From Gordionus sp. m RMFG-2023 (Eukaryota > Nematomorpha > Gordioida > Chordodea > Parachordodidae), in contig NC_088775.1 of the NCBI RefSeq assembly GCF_954871325.1, forward strand, positions 12,067,561-12,131,560: a stretch of DNA of 64,000 bases, written 5' to 3'. The translations under genes were made by a program, and so were the position numbers. Shown one piece after another: positions 10,447-22,200 of this stretch (its first letter is position 1; every line of letters starts with the position of its first letter). The notes beneath the pieces are model-generated. The model had not been told where the DNA came from. It searched no databases and worked only from the letters and a program-made list of their open reading frames with translations.

Positions 10447-13274
10447 TATTTTATGCTCTACAAATATGACAATATTCTAGTAACCAGCACTATGATAGTT
10501 GGGGGTGTAGAATAGGAGGTCCATAAATATTTTGATATGTTTGTTAATTTACAGTAATTAAAATAGTAAATACTTTAGAACTACTAATCTAATAGTATAT
10601 ATATACTTCTTTAAATTTTATATGAATTGTGGATATGGAATAATTGTAGTTACCTAATATTAAGACATCCGTGAAAATGCGCATGAAGTGATGCAAAATA
10701 AATATAGAGATAATAATTTGATAATATTAATGATTATTTTATATATACAATATTATTTTTTGATTATTTTTAGATTAAGATTTACTTCTAATTTCTTTAA
10801 AAAAAGCATACATCCTTGAAGTTGAACCCAATTATGACTCATATTTCTAATTCAATAATAATAAAATTTTTATAATTGATATTATGATTATCTTTAAAAA
10901 TTTAATGAAATTAGTTAATAAAATGTTGTAATTTTAATTTTATATTCTAAATATTTCTTTGAATGAAGTATTTATATATGTGAATTTACTATAATAAAAA
11001 TAGAAAATATCGCTGATAAAATAAAAATTTATTGCTAATTTTATATTTTATAGATAATAATTTGTGCAAATCTTTTTGAAATAAATAAATATATTGTTAT
11101 AAGATATTTTTAAAATTAATTAAGATTAAAATCTTATTCTTCTGAAGTAATTTTGCGACAAACTAATATAAGATTATTATATTATTCATATAATTTTTTC
11201 AAAGATAAATCCATGGTTGGTAAATATGAATAAATAAATGGTTACAGTAATTAGACAGCAGAGATTTTTATACCATACTAATTCATTTAAGTCAATCTCT
11301 TCCTCCTCCATCCTACCTCCATGTCAAAATAAAAATTATCAAAAAATAAGAAAAATCCAATAAGAAAAGGAAATTAAAAACTATTACTTAAAGCTATTTA
11401 GATGAAATACCTTTTGACGATGTCTACTACATCCAATGGCATTCACTACATCTGAATTCAATGTAAGCACAAATAGATTCGCCCGTTTAGGTTAGTATTA
11501 TTATCATTATTTTCTTAACGACGATCTTGTGTCAACCCCCCCCCCCCCGCGATAGATTCCTTAGTCAGTGTGTTTGTAAGTCAAAATATAAAATAAGAAC
11601 ATATAAAATATTGCACAAGATTCTTCTTTAGAGTCATCTCAGAGAATATTGATTAGGTCCTGAATGAAAGATCACGGGAATGTACACATTATTATACTTT
11701 ATTTTAAATCAATTTTAAGAAAAAATCAAGTCATTGAAATGTGTTGTATTTTTTTGTAAAAAAAAATTAATATATTCTAAACATCATTAGAAGGATTTAA
11801 CATAAGATATTAAGCTATGTTGTTTTGTTTGAAAATTGAATCAAGACAAAGACAATAATGAATTCGTTATAACGCTTTGATTATAATAATTTTTTAAAGT
11901 TGAAAATATAGACCAGCATGCGGATTTGTTCAATTTTCACTTATTGGAATAAGCTAGGTGTTTTACTCTGATCGAATATCTGATTTGAAATCTAAATTTT
12001 TCCAAAATTTAAATTCTATTTTTCATTAAATTTTGAATATTCTTTATAAATATTACTCATAAAACTTCTTCTTTTATTTTTACCTCGTGCTTTAATATGT
12101 ATATTACTACTACAAGTGTTGTTAAAAGTAGCTACCACAAATTAAATCCACAAGAAAAGGATTACTAGCGCTTTATGAAAATTATATTGGCGCGACAAGA
12201 TTAAAATTAACACTTGCATATTTCTTTTAAAGATTCTCGAAAAAAAAGGTTTATATTTTAAATTAATATTTATTAGGTGGATTGACAGCGTAATTTATTT
12301 AACACCCAAAACCATTTTGTTTTAATTTTGTGTTTCGAGCTGAATCAGTCGTTGAAAATTAGTTTATTATAATTTTTCGGGTTATGAAAAGACCTTAATT
12401 CTACCAGTCGAGTTGGGTAAAATAAAATGGGTTTCCAGCTAGCAGAACTCTTGCAATCAATCATAATGTGGAAATGCATGACAAACTGGCTAACATATTA
12501 ACACGAACCGTTATCTATATTTATCCATTTGGTTATAATTTCGCGGTGTCATTTATCTTTCGAGGCCTTTCTACCCCTGACAACGGGGCCCTACTTTGCA
12601 TCCTATGATTAGTGCAAGTGTTATCACGCAAAACAAGAAGAATTTCTTCATCCTTTAAATTTTAATTAATACCTCAATATTTTATAAGTTAATAAAAAAA
12701 TATATTTCGCAAATGAAAAAAATAGTAAATCTAATTTTAGTAATAATAGATATTTTTTTTAAAAAAAAAACATTTTGAATAATATTAAAGTATAGTTCTA
12801 GTATAATTCTAACTTTCGGTTAAAAACGTGAGTTATTAAGATTCAATATGAAGATGTTTCCTTAAGAAAAATATCTCATTAATTTTTAAAGAACGCGAGA
12901 AGAAAGAAATATTAATTTATAAAAACTTGGAAGTAAGATATGATATATATAAGTACAATACTTTATATGGAATATTTATGATCGTAACATGCTATAAATT
13001 ATAGTTTTATTTGTTGGCGAGTTTTGCTCTATTACTATTTTAAAATTTATTTTAATTTATATTTTTTCTTTTCTACCGCTGACAGAAACCAGTATATATA
13101 AGATTATTTTTTTTTGAAAAGTATATAATCATGTATTTATTATACATGGTATTCATAATTAATATATATTTAACAAATAAAATACGTAGTTGGATAAATG
13201 ATGGGTTTAATTTACATGGCCATTCCATCCAGATTTACAATAATGAAACATGCCTTTTTATATTTTCCAATAGG

Positions 13275-13499
13275 GTGTCAAAATTTGTAAAACGACCCGA
13301 TTTGGGCCGATTTTTAAAAACGGCCATTAAGATTTTAACCAAAATAATACGAGTAAGCCTCGAGATTTGGAAAATAGAGATTTAAACCTTTCTGCTACAT
13401 ATGGGAAAAATCTCCAGGTTTACATATTATTTTGGCTAAAATCTTAATCGGGCAATTTTTAAAAAATCGACCCAAATCACGTCATTTAATAAGACTAGT
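13275..13499. repeat. Palindromic MITE copy, divergent
   Basis: Left arm AAAACGACCCGATTTGGGCC; right arm CGACCCAAATCACGTCATTT. The interior keeps TAAGCCTCGAGATTT and ATTATTTTGGCTAAAATCTT. Small open frames here (13131-13385 and 13432-13620) are fortuitous translations of this repeat. Confidence 0.6.
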
Positions 13500-14009
13500 C
13501 AAAATAGCCATCATTAATTTTATGTGTCAAATTTTATTCTTAGTTTTAGTGGTTATGTTAGCGGCAATGTGTTATTTTTTTAACTTTAAATCATTTTTTG
13601 AGCCCGTTTTTTTAATTTAAAAATCTGATTATAACAGAAATGTATAACAGCATGTTCAGAATACTTATCTTATTAATTGTAGACAATTTTGCCATTAGCC
13701 TTTGAGTCTTTTATAATTTATATAAAAATCTATGGAAAAATTAATAAAATTATATTAAGTTCAAAAGTTCCAAAATTGCCTATAATTAATAGGTAGGTGT
13801 GCCAAACATGGTGGAATACATTTCCAGTAAAACCCGATTTTTAAATATAATAAACTCGCTCAAAAAATGATTTAAAGTTGGAAAAATGACACATTGTTGG
13901 AAAAACACATTGCCGCTAACATATATATAATATATTAGTTAATATACCATGTATAATGAAAGGTAAAGATAATGTGGTTTATGCAAACAAATTAAGTGGC
14001 TAATTTCTA

Positions 14010-14222
14010 GGTAGTATTGTTAAATGGCTCGATTTGAATAGATTTTTAAAAAAAGTCAACTCAATATTTAATCCAGAAAAATATTATGCAAGCCTGAATA
14101 TTTTGCTCATATGTGGCACAAAGGTTTGGACATTATATATTAGTAAAATCTCGGGGCTTAGGCGATATTTTTTCCTAGCCAAAATATTGAATCATCTGTA
14201 TTTTTAATATCGCCTCAAATTA
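14010..14222. repeat. Palindromic MITE copy, right arm eroded
   Basis: Left arm TATTGTTAAATGGCTCGATT is followed by CAACTCAATATTTAATCC and GAAAAATATTATGCAAGCCT. The right arm is recognisable only up to the GCCTCAAATTAG piece. Confidence 0.55.
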
Positions 14223-15228
14223 GTTCTAGCTAATAGCAAACGCAAGGTCTCGAAAATATAAATCCTGATTTTTTTCTTCTGGTAAACTAATTATTCGGAA
14301 TATTCATTTGAAGATTCTGAATTTATTTTAAATTCTCCATAGAAGGGGGTGTGGGGTTGGGATTTTTAATTTAAATAATTAGAACCACTTTAAACAAATT
14401 AGCTAAAATTTTGTGTATTTTTAAATTTAATAAATTAAGAGTATTGCAAGGGTCAGAGGAAAAATTGTTTGAAATCTATAGGCTAGGTAATCCACACATG
14501 CTAAAATACATTTCCGGTTAAATCGGACTATTTAATTTTAATGAATCCCCCAGGTATAAGATTTAATATTGAGATTCAAATTCTCACTTATTTTGATACC
14601 ACGGGAACTTACAAAATAACTTTATACAGAAAACTCCATCACGAATTTATATTCAAAGTTTATAATGTTCCGATTTTGATAAATATTATATCGAAAATTA
14701 AATATATATTTTATACTTATAAATTAATTTTAACAAATTATACTTCATGTTAACTTATTCTATTTTATAATAACTAAACTTTGTGAAAACATTTACAAAA
14801 TTTTGATTTAAATAAATAATTTTTATTAATAAATGCAACTTATATTTATATTTTTTAGTTGAATTTTCCTATGACCTATTATATATTTAATTATCCTAGT
14901 GACTTTCTATTTATATTATAATCAAATAAATATTTTATATAATTTAACAAAAAACCAATTTATAATAAAATAAGAATTATAATAAGAAATTTGTTCAGGT
15001 TAATTATACGCAATAATTTTTGTCCCATTATATCTCATATTAAAGATCCGTGCCGACTCGCTACTAATCCTTTTAAAAAAAAATTTAAATGGCCTATTTT
15101 TTTTTCAGTGCACATATTTATTGAATCGGCGAGCAAATATTAATTTAGGCCTAACAAACATTTCAATCTAAAAGATAGGATAAGTTTTTTAACTGTGTCA
15201 CAGGTGGGGAAAACATAACAACATAATA

Positions 15229-15594
15229 TCATATTTTTTTCATAATTTAAAAATGGAAACTAGCATTCTGATTAAAAAATTTATTTTTAAAGTTCACAAC
15301 AATCATTTATTTCTTAACCATATATGCCAATATAGAATCTATAAAATATTATTCAGTTCATTTCTTTAACATGTTGATTTTTTTTAAACACTAATAGAAG
15401 GGATATTTTTTTAATCATATTTTTTTCATAATTTAAAAATGGAAACTAGCATTCTGATTAAAAAATTTATTTTTAAAGTTCACAACAATCATTTATTTCT
15501 TAACCATATATGCCAATATAGAATCTATAAAATATTATTCAGTTCATTTCTTTAATATGTTGATTTTTTTTAAACACTAATAGGGATATTTTTT
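15229..15594. repeat. Tandem duplication of ~186 bp upstream of the 459-aa gene
   Basis: Two nearly identical direct copies, 15229-15414 and about 15415-15594, with a period of 186 bp. Both contain GGAAACTAGCATTCTG and CATATATGCCAATATAGAAT. They differ by one substitution in CTTTAA(C/T)ATG and a few indels near the end. The second copy ends about 80 bp before the start codon of the gene, so the duplication lies in its likely promoter or 5' leader. Confidence 0.9.
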
Positions 15595-15673
15595 TATGAA
15601 TATATCTTAAGTGGATCTTAGCATTATTTATATATATCATTTTCTTTCATAATTTTCAAAAAATAACCTAAAA

Positions 15674-17053
15674 ATGAATTTACAGCTCCTTAATCTTAAT
15701 CCGAATCTGGCATACATCAAAAAAGAAATAAACATCGAAAACACTTTTGTGAATTCTTTCTTAGCCTCCTTATGGAATTTCGTGGCCAACGCTTGCAATC
15801 CCGACATTGGGACAATTCAATTCGTCATACTAGTCAAATTTATTCAAAAAATAATAGAAGATATTAAAGTTAAGAGTTATTCGTACGAAGAATTAGAGAT
15901 TTTAGAAATGATCGCATTGCGCTATCATTCCCTGACCTCCATCATATTTTCTTTTTATCGAAGCAAATATCCTTTCAACAATTCTTTCGTATTAATCTTA
16001 GTGGATACAGCTATCATTTGTAGGGATTTGATGAAAGATTTCTTCCAGAATAGCGAGATCCATTTACAAATTAATCGTAAAGATACGCAGAAGTCCAGCA
16101 ACGACCAAGAGGAAGGGGAACAAAATGAAAACGCAGTCGTTCCAATAAATATAACGTCGAGAGAAATCCTTGAGGCATTCGATTATTTTTTTAATCGTAC
16201 ACTGATAGCCAATTGTTTTAAGGATAAAAATAAGCAACGCATCAAAACCCTAATGCAGAAATTGGCCTGGTTTTCTAATGATCGTATCGAGCACATGATT
16301 CGAATCGAATTTGATGTAGCCCGCAACGAGAAATCAGATAAAATGTCCTTTTTCTCCCCTAAACAGAAACATTTGAGCGCTCAATATATATCTAGATATG
16401 TACCGAAAGGAAATGAACTTTCTAATTTTCGTAAAAATCCTCTTTTTTCGGGTCATAAACAAAGTCAACATTATGTAAAAAACGTATATGATCCTTGCCA
16501 AAAACTTCAACCAACCCAATCACAGTCAGGAAAAACGTCGAATGAGAAACAATCTACTTCTTCGCATGCCGAAACTAGCATTAAAAGTGTGAAACAAACT
16601 AATCAACCAAAGGTGGAAGATGATTCCCCCGATGATAACATAATCCCTAAAATTAGTGATGATAAAGAAGTGGGAGCAAATGGAAAAAGAATTAAGACTA
16701 AAATAAAAAAAGGAAAAAAGAATGCCGGCTCAGAAAAATCCTTGAATCCATCCACGGTGTCAAATATAGGAGAAGCAAGTAGTCAGGCAAATTATTCGCA
16801 GATGGCTATCGAGGGAGAGAATGTAAATGAGGATGAAAAGCAAGCGTTATTGGCAACAGAAGGTAATAAAGAAGTAAATGAAAATTTACCGACAGATCTG
16901 CCGCCTAAATTTAAGGGCGGCCATGGGAAAAGTACGAAAAAAACTTCATCTCATTCTTCCATAGCTACGCGGACGTCACTGCGTTCAAATGATCCAATAA
17001 TTGTTGACCCAAAAAAGAAAATGAAACATAAGTCGAAAACAAATAAATTATAA
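15674..17053 (+). CDS. Hypothetical protein, intronless, basic disordered C-terminus
   Basis: A 459-codon single frame, much longer than expected by chance in DNA this AT-rich and visibly richer in G+C than its flanks. I do not recognise the family. The first ~215 residues look mostly helical, with conserved-looking hydrophobic blocks (FLASLWNFVANACNP; EILEAFDYFFNRTL; RIKTLMQKLAWF). From about residue 240 on, the protein is hydrophilic and low in structure, with Lys-rich clusters (KTKIKKGKKN near residue 345; KKKMKHKSK near the end) that could be nuclear-localisation or nucleic-acid-binding patches. No signal peptide or membrane segment is seen. A possible poly(A) signal AATAAA lies at 17068-17073, only 15 nt past the stop codon. 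It precedes NF1 on the same strand with a 2.2 kb gap. It could be a lineage-specific host gene; I see no transposon ends around it. Confidence 0.8.
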   Translation: MNLQLLNLNPNLAYIKKEINIENTFVNSFLASLWNFVANACNPDIGTIQFVILVKFIQKIIEDIKVKSYSYEELEILEMIALRYHSLTSIIFSFYRSKYPFNNSFVLILVDTAIICRDLMKDFFQNSEIHLQINRKDTQKSSNDQEEGEQNENAVVPINITSREILEAFDYFFNRTLIANCFKDKNKQRIKTLMQKLAWFSNDRIEHMIRIEFDVARNEKSDKMSFFSPKQKHLSAQYISRYVPKGNELSNFRKNPLFSGHKQSQHYVKNVYDPCQKLQPTQSQSGKTSNEKQSTSSHAETSIKSVKQTNQPKVEDDSPDDNIIPKISDDKEVGANGKRIKTKIKKGKKNAGSEKSLNPSTVSNIGEASSQANYSQMAIEGENVNEDEKQALLATEGNKEVNENLPTDLPPKFKGGHGKSTKKTSSHSSIATRTSLRSNDPIIVDPKKKMKHKSKTNKL

Positions 17054-19234
17054 ATTTTGATTTTTTAAATAAAAATTTAATTTTTGTATAATTTTCAAAA
17101 TTTTTTTAAAGTTTATACTATTTTTTATTTTTTCTTCAATTTCAATGCTAAGTTAACCTAAATGTTTAGATATTTATAAAACTATTTACTCTCTAAGATA
17201 AAAAAAAATAATACGCCTAAATTTTTTAATTAAATTTTAAGAATATAATTCAAAAATACATAGGCCCAATGGATTTTTAAAAAATTTGCAAATTTGAATC
17301 CATCACAAAAAGCTCTTAATTGAATATATTTTTTTGATTAACATAATATTTATGTGGTTGTTGACAGAATTGGCTATTGTTTTAAGTTTATGGTATGTCT
17401 TATGATCATACCAAAACATAAGTTCATGTAAATACGAACTAGGTGGATCAAAATTAATCACTCAAAAATGGTAAATTTATTTAAATGATTATTATTTTTC
17501 CATTCTTATTTAATTATACCAATTTTCACTCAACATATGAACTAATATTTAAATTTAATATTCATAAGTTTTATCATATAATATCATGAATAGGATTAAA
17601 AATAAAATAAACAATATAGAAAACCCGATCTCTGAAATTTTTTTGTAAATCAATCAGTTATTTAATTGCGTCGGATCAGATCGCACATGAATCTAACCTA
17701 AAACACATTAAAATTAAAATATCATTCAATCATAAATGATTTAAAATTTATTAAACAATAAATCTTGAATCTATTAAGAAAAATTACATTAACACCTCAC
17801 AGTCGGTTAAATGTGAAACAAGATTTGTTTCACTTTCTACGATAATTAATCCCAAAATATAAAAAGGATTTGAATTTAAAAAGCCTCTTTTAGATTTAGA
17901 TTTATTTATTTTATAGTAAGGTTTATTAAAGTAAGTGATACGCAGCCTAACTTTATTTAAAACACAAATATAAAAAATTATACAATAGAAATAAAATTAA
18001 AAATAAAGTTATTATATATATACAAAATATATAATTAGTAATAAAATAAATAGCAAAATAAAAAGTTTAAGTTAACATTTTTGAACAAAATAAAATGTTA
18101 TTTGTCCTTATCCTTAACGTTTAAAACCAAATATTTTGTTAAAATAGCTTTACCAAAAATGTTATGTAAAAAAATAAAACTGGAAGATTAAATCAACGAA
18201 AGTAAAAAGGACAATTTTAATCAAATTCTAATATCATAACACTTATTAAAATTTATTTGGATGGTCAATAGATAGTGTCATCATCCAGATACCACAATAA
18301 ATGATATTATTTCACATATCAGATAGCATAAAAGAATTCATAATTCATTCGTTTATTATACAACCATGATAATTCATAAAATAGGATATATTAATATATA
18401 ATAGAAGTTTCTACATTCTAATAATAAAGTTAGGCAGTTAAACATTACCCGATATTATAAATACATATATAATCATATATCAATATTATCTTTATACATA
18501 TATCTTCTATATCACTACATTTCCTCTTCATTAATTGACCTACATCTGATAAAGGTATAGTAAATCTCCTAATAAATTTTTGTCTTTGATCTCCATTTAC
18601 CTTTATCGTGTTCTGCTCCCTTTTCTAACATCCACTCTTCTCCCTCCAATCAAAATTTTGATCTCTCGAAAGAGCATCAATATTAGCTGCCATGGTACGA
18701 TTGATCTCTAGAGAAACAATATCATTTCCCTTTCAATATTGACGGATCCCAGCTACCCATATCAAATCCATTGCTGATTAATCTCTCACCGGAATATCAA
18801 TATCTATAGATATCCCACTGGACTATATGCTTGATCTCCGGAGTATCTACCTTTATGGATCTTTCCAAAATCTGGAAAAATTAGACCTTTAAAATTTTAA
18901 AAGTCATTTATTATAGACCGAAAAAATATAGTAAAAAAAATAACATGTTCCTACTTACATAAAATAAATATTTGAATAAGTTTTAATATTTACAAATAGG
19001 TTCGAATATTTACAAATAATGTCGAATATATACGATAAATTTTGACGAAATAATTTCGAATAATTCAATCAAATAATATATATGACTCTTCATAAAATCC
19101 AAAAATTCAATTGAATGTAGGAATTAATACCGAACAGTCAATATATAGACGACAGTCAAATATTATGTCATTTATTTTATGGTAAGAGTGCACAACCTAT
19201 TCAAATTTCCCAAAATAATGTATGAATAAAAATT
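17054..19234. other. Intergenic region before NF1
   Basis: No gene is seen. Around 17627-17690 a segment (GCGTCGGATCAGATCGCACATG) resembles, in inverted orientation, one end of the palindromic repeat at 34205-34381. An antisense repeat relic lies at about 18480-18870. The NF1 promoter should lie in the last few hundred bases, but no TATA box or other element stands out from the AT-rich background. Confidence 0.45.
18480..18870 (-). repeat. Degenerate relative of the SINE-like core
   Basis: On the minus strand this stretch repeats the themes of the element core at 8820-9190: GTGGGATATCTATAGATATT, CCGGTGAGAGAT, CTAGAGATCAATCG, spaced like the SINE units. No LINE-type head or tail is visible and no target duplication was found, so the relationship is only suggested. 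Confidence 0.35.
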
Positions 19235-19294
19235 ATGAATAGTCAGAAACCAATTGAATGGATAAGCTTGATTCTCAATAAATTTGAAGAACAG
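19235..19294 (+). CDS. NF1: NF1 exon 1 (start codon)
   Basis: 20 codons, MNSQKPIEWISLILNKFEEQ, matching the human N-terminus. Ends CAG|GTGATA, phase 0. The following intron is 42 nt and ends ACTAG. Confidence 0.88.
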
Positions 19295-22200
19295 GTGATA
19301 ATAATTTTTTTTACCATATGCATATTGTTATACTAGCTTCCTCTTATATCTGGAGCTCAGTCTAATCATACAAGATATTTAATTGAACAATTAAGGGAAT
19401 CTCTTATTAATATTAGTAATTATAAATTTACAACCGTGGTAATTGGTTTGGCAAATATATTAAAAAATTTAACTAGCAAGGTATTATATAATCTTATTAT
19501 CTTTATTAATATTTGTAAGAAATTATGCTGTTATGAAATTGAAGCAAATCAATATGAATCTATTTTTATTGTTTTGGAAATGCTAGAAAAATGTTTCCTT
19601 AAAGTTTTTTATAATATAAATAAATTTATTTGACAATAAATTTAGCTACAAAGGGATGTAACCAAAATTGATGAATATCAATTTTCAAAAATATTAATTC
19701 CTGAATTATGTCACGTAAAAAAGATAATTTAAAAAAATTACATATCATTTTTATATATAGATTATAGATCTGTCTGATGACAACCAATTAATCATAAAAA
19801 TTCAAAAATTAGCATCAAATATTATTCACTTAATAAGTGAAAAGTGTTTTTTACTTTTATATAAACGAATTATAAATAAGTATAATATGAATCTATTATC
19901 ATACTTTTATTATAAAAAAATAGTGTAAATAATTTGGCAAATGATTTTGAAGACTTAGGAAATTATTATGACATTAAATTATTACAACATATGGATTTTG
20001 ATATTTCTAACATTATACAACTAATTCTAGGTAAATATTAAATATATAATTGGTAAATTTTTGATGATTTAATTATTAAATTTTAGTTTTCAAAAAGGAA
20101 ATTTTTCTATATTTTATTTATAAACTTTTCTTATTTTAAAATTACCTAGATATTGATATTATTTATGTGTCAAAAGAATTAAATATTATATTAATTAACA
20201 TTGTACTAGCTACAATTTTTTCACTGGTCTGTCAATCTTTTAAATTGATTTTGATTTGCTTTCTATCCTTGAACTAAGTTCATTGAGAAATCAATAGATT
20301 TTCTATCAAAAAAAAATAACTGTTAAATATGTAAAGCCCCTCCCTTGGTCCAGTAAGAATTGTCACACTTGTCTGGACTGTTAAAAAAATTTTTCACTAA
20401 TCTTCTGGCTATCACATTCTTAAATCTATATCTAATTTTTCCTAATGTCAATTTTGGTTTCATAAACATTTTAAATCAATTGTTTGTATCTATATTAAGT
20501 CAGGTGTGTAACCAAGGGGGGGGGGGGAATTTTTTTAAAATTTTTTTAATCCCTCCCAAAAAATATACAATATATCATTATAAATTAGATTTTGAAAGAA
20601 AAATTAGTAAAAGTTAATAACATTAAAAATAGATTTAATTCATTTAGAAAAAATTTTTTTACAAAAAAAATGATAACCTAAAATTATTTATATAGAAATT
20701 TAATATAGCCAAATAAGTTGACCTAAATACTTCCAATAAAATTTATGGAGGGAAAATCTAGTGCCCTCCTACCTCCCTTGGCAAAATTCTGAATACTCCT
20801 ATTAATTGGATCATATCATAAATAACTTGTTTTATTGAGATTATTATATTATTTATAGATTCAATATTTTAAGTTTGACAGCTCATATTCAAAAAAAGAA
20901 GGGTATTTTATTTTCTGAACTGCTTATTAACATTTTACCAAAAATGAAAGATTTGCAAGGCTCTGCCTATGCCCAGAATTTTTTTATTTACAAATTGCTT
21001 ATGGGCTGGGTTATCTTTATGGCAAGATATAAAGACACTTTGAAATTACCCATCTCTCATGGGTATGACTAGACTTGTGCGCCAATGTCTCAATCACAGC
21101 GTCTGTTTTTTAAAAATTTTTATCGGCGTTCGGCAGCACGCCGATTTAGCCGCCATCTACTAAATTGTTGGTGGCAGCGCAATATTTATTTTAAAATTTT
21201 TTTAAATGAATTTAATTTATAAATCAATTTATTTGAATTTAATTTATAAATTAATGTATTACATTTTTTATAATTTATTTGGGCGATCTTTTATAATTAA
21301 TTAACATAGTTTAATTGATCTTAAATTATTTCCTGTCTCACTCCAATTTAAATTTATGTATTTTCTCATTCTCAGAAATCTAAGGAATTGCATTTTTACT
21401 CAGATCAGAGTCATCCAACACATATAAGAAATATTCTATTGATTTTTATTATAATTAAAATAAATTTGGAATGCAAGCAAAATATAAAGTATGAAATATA
21501 ATAAGTAAGAATTCAGATTTATCAAAATTATAATTGTCATGAATAAACAGTATTTTATCAAGATTTGTGGGACATAAAGAAGTCCTTTTAGCATTGAGTA
21601 TTAATCCAGCAATGGATCTTTTGCTGTGCAGGTATACAATGAACCTTCCTAGCTACATTAGCAAGCATAGGAAGTTCCCGTCGCTTTTTCTTCCAAAAGA
21701 TTAATGTGTCCTCTTCTGGGATATTATTTTGGCTGAGCAAAATATGGCATTCTTGTTCTAGATTATTAATATTGTTATAATCGTTACTTGGAAGAGAATG
21801 TTTACAAGCTAATTTAGCTATATAAGAGCTTGATGTTTGACCATTATCCTCAACTTGAATTTCACTCTGTGCATTTCTTTCATGCTCTAAAAGTTTTAAA
21901 TGTCGAATTAAAAATTGCAATGATGTCGTAGAATTCAAATTTAAATATTCTGAAACAACTTTAAGATTTTGAAATCTGGGATCAAGTGTTGCTAATATCT
22001 AATATTTAAAATATAATTTTATTAATAAAAATATAAAATAATTCGAAGTTCAGTAATGGGAAACTCAAGCTTTTTTTCCCATATTTTCTTTTAAGCATAT
22101 AATATCTGAGCAATCAGATCTATTGATTTGTATAAGAGCTTCTATATCACTGCGAAATAATAACCCTAAGTTTATTGTCGATCCTTTTTGGGAGCAAAGA

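Larger units (their letters stand above)
9290..15228. other. Gene-free stretch with scattered MITEs
   Basis: No host gene is seen on either strand. Short open frames at 13131, 13432 and 14541 have no family resemblance and overlap MITE copies or low-complexity DNA. Recognisable content is limited to three palindromic MITE copies (10234, 13275, 14010) and a 13-nt poly(C) tract at 11536-11548. Confidence 0.5.

Noticed and set aside
13131-13620. Two open frames (84 and 62 codons)
   Set aside because: They overlap a palindromic MITE copy; parts of the predicted peptides are translations of the repeat.
20360-20617. 85-codon frame as a possible NF1 exon
   Set aside because: No similarity to the missing ENYPDEFTKLY region, and it runs through a 12-nt poly(G) tract.
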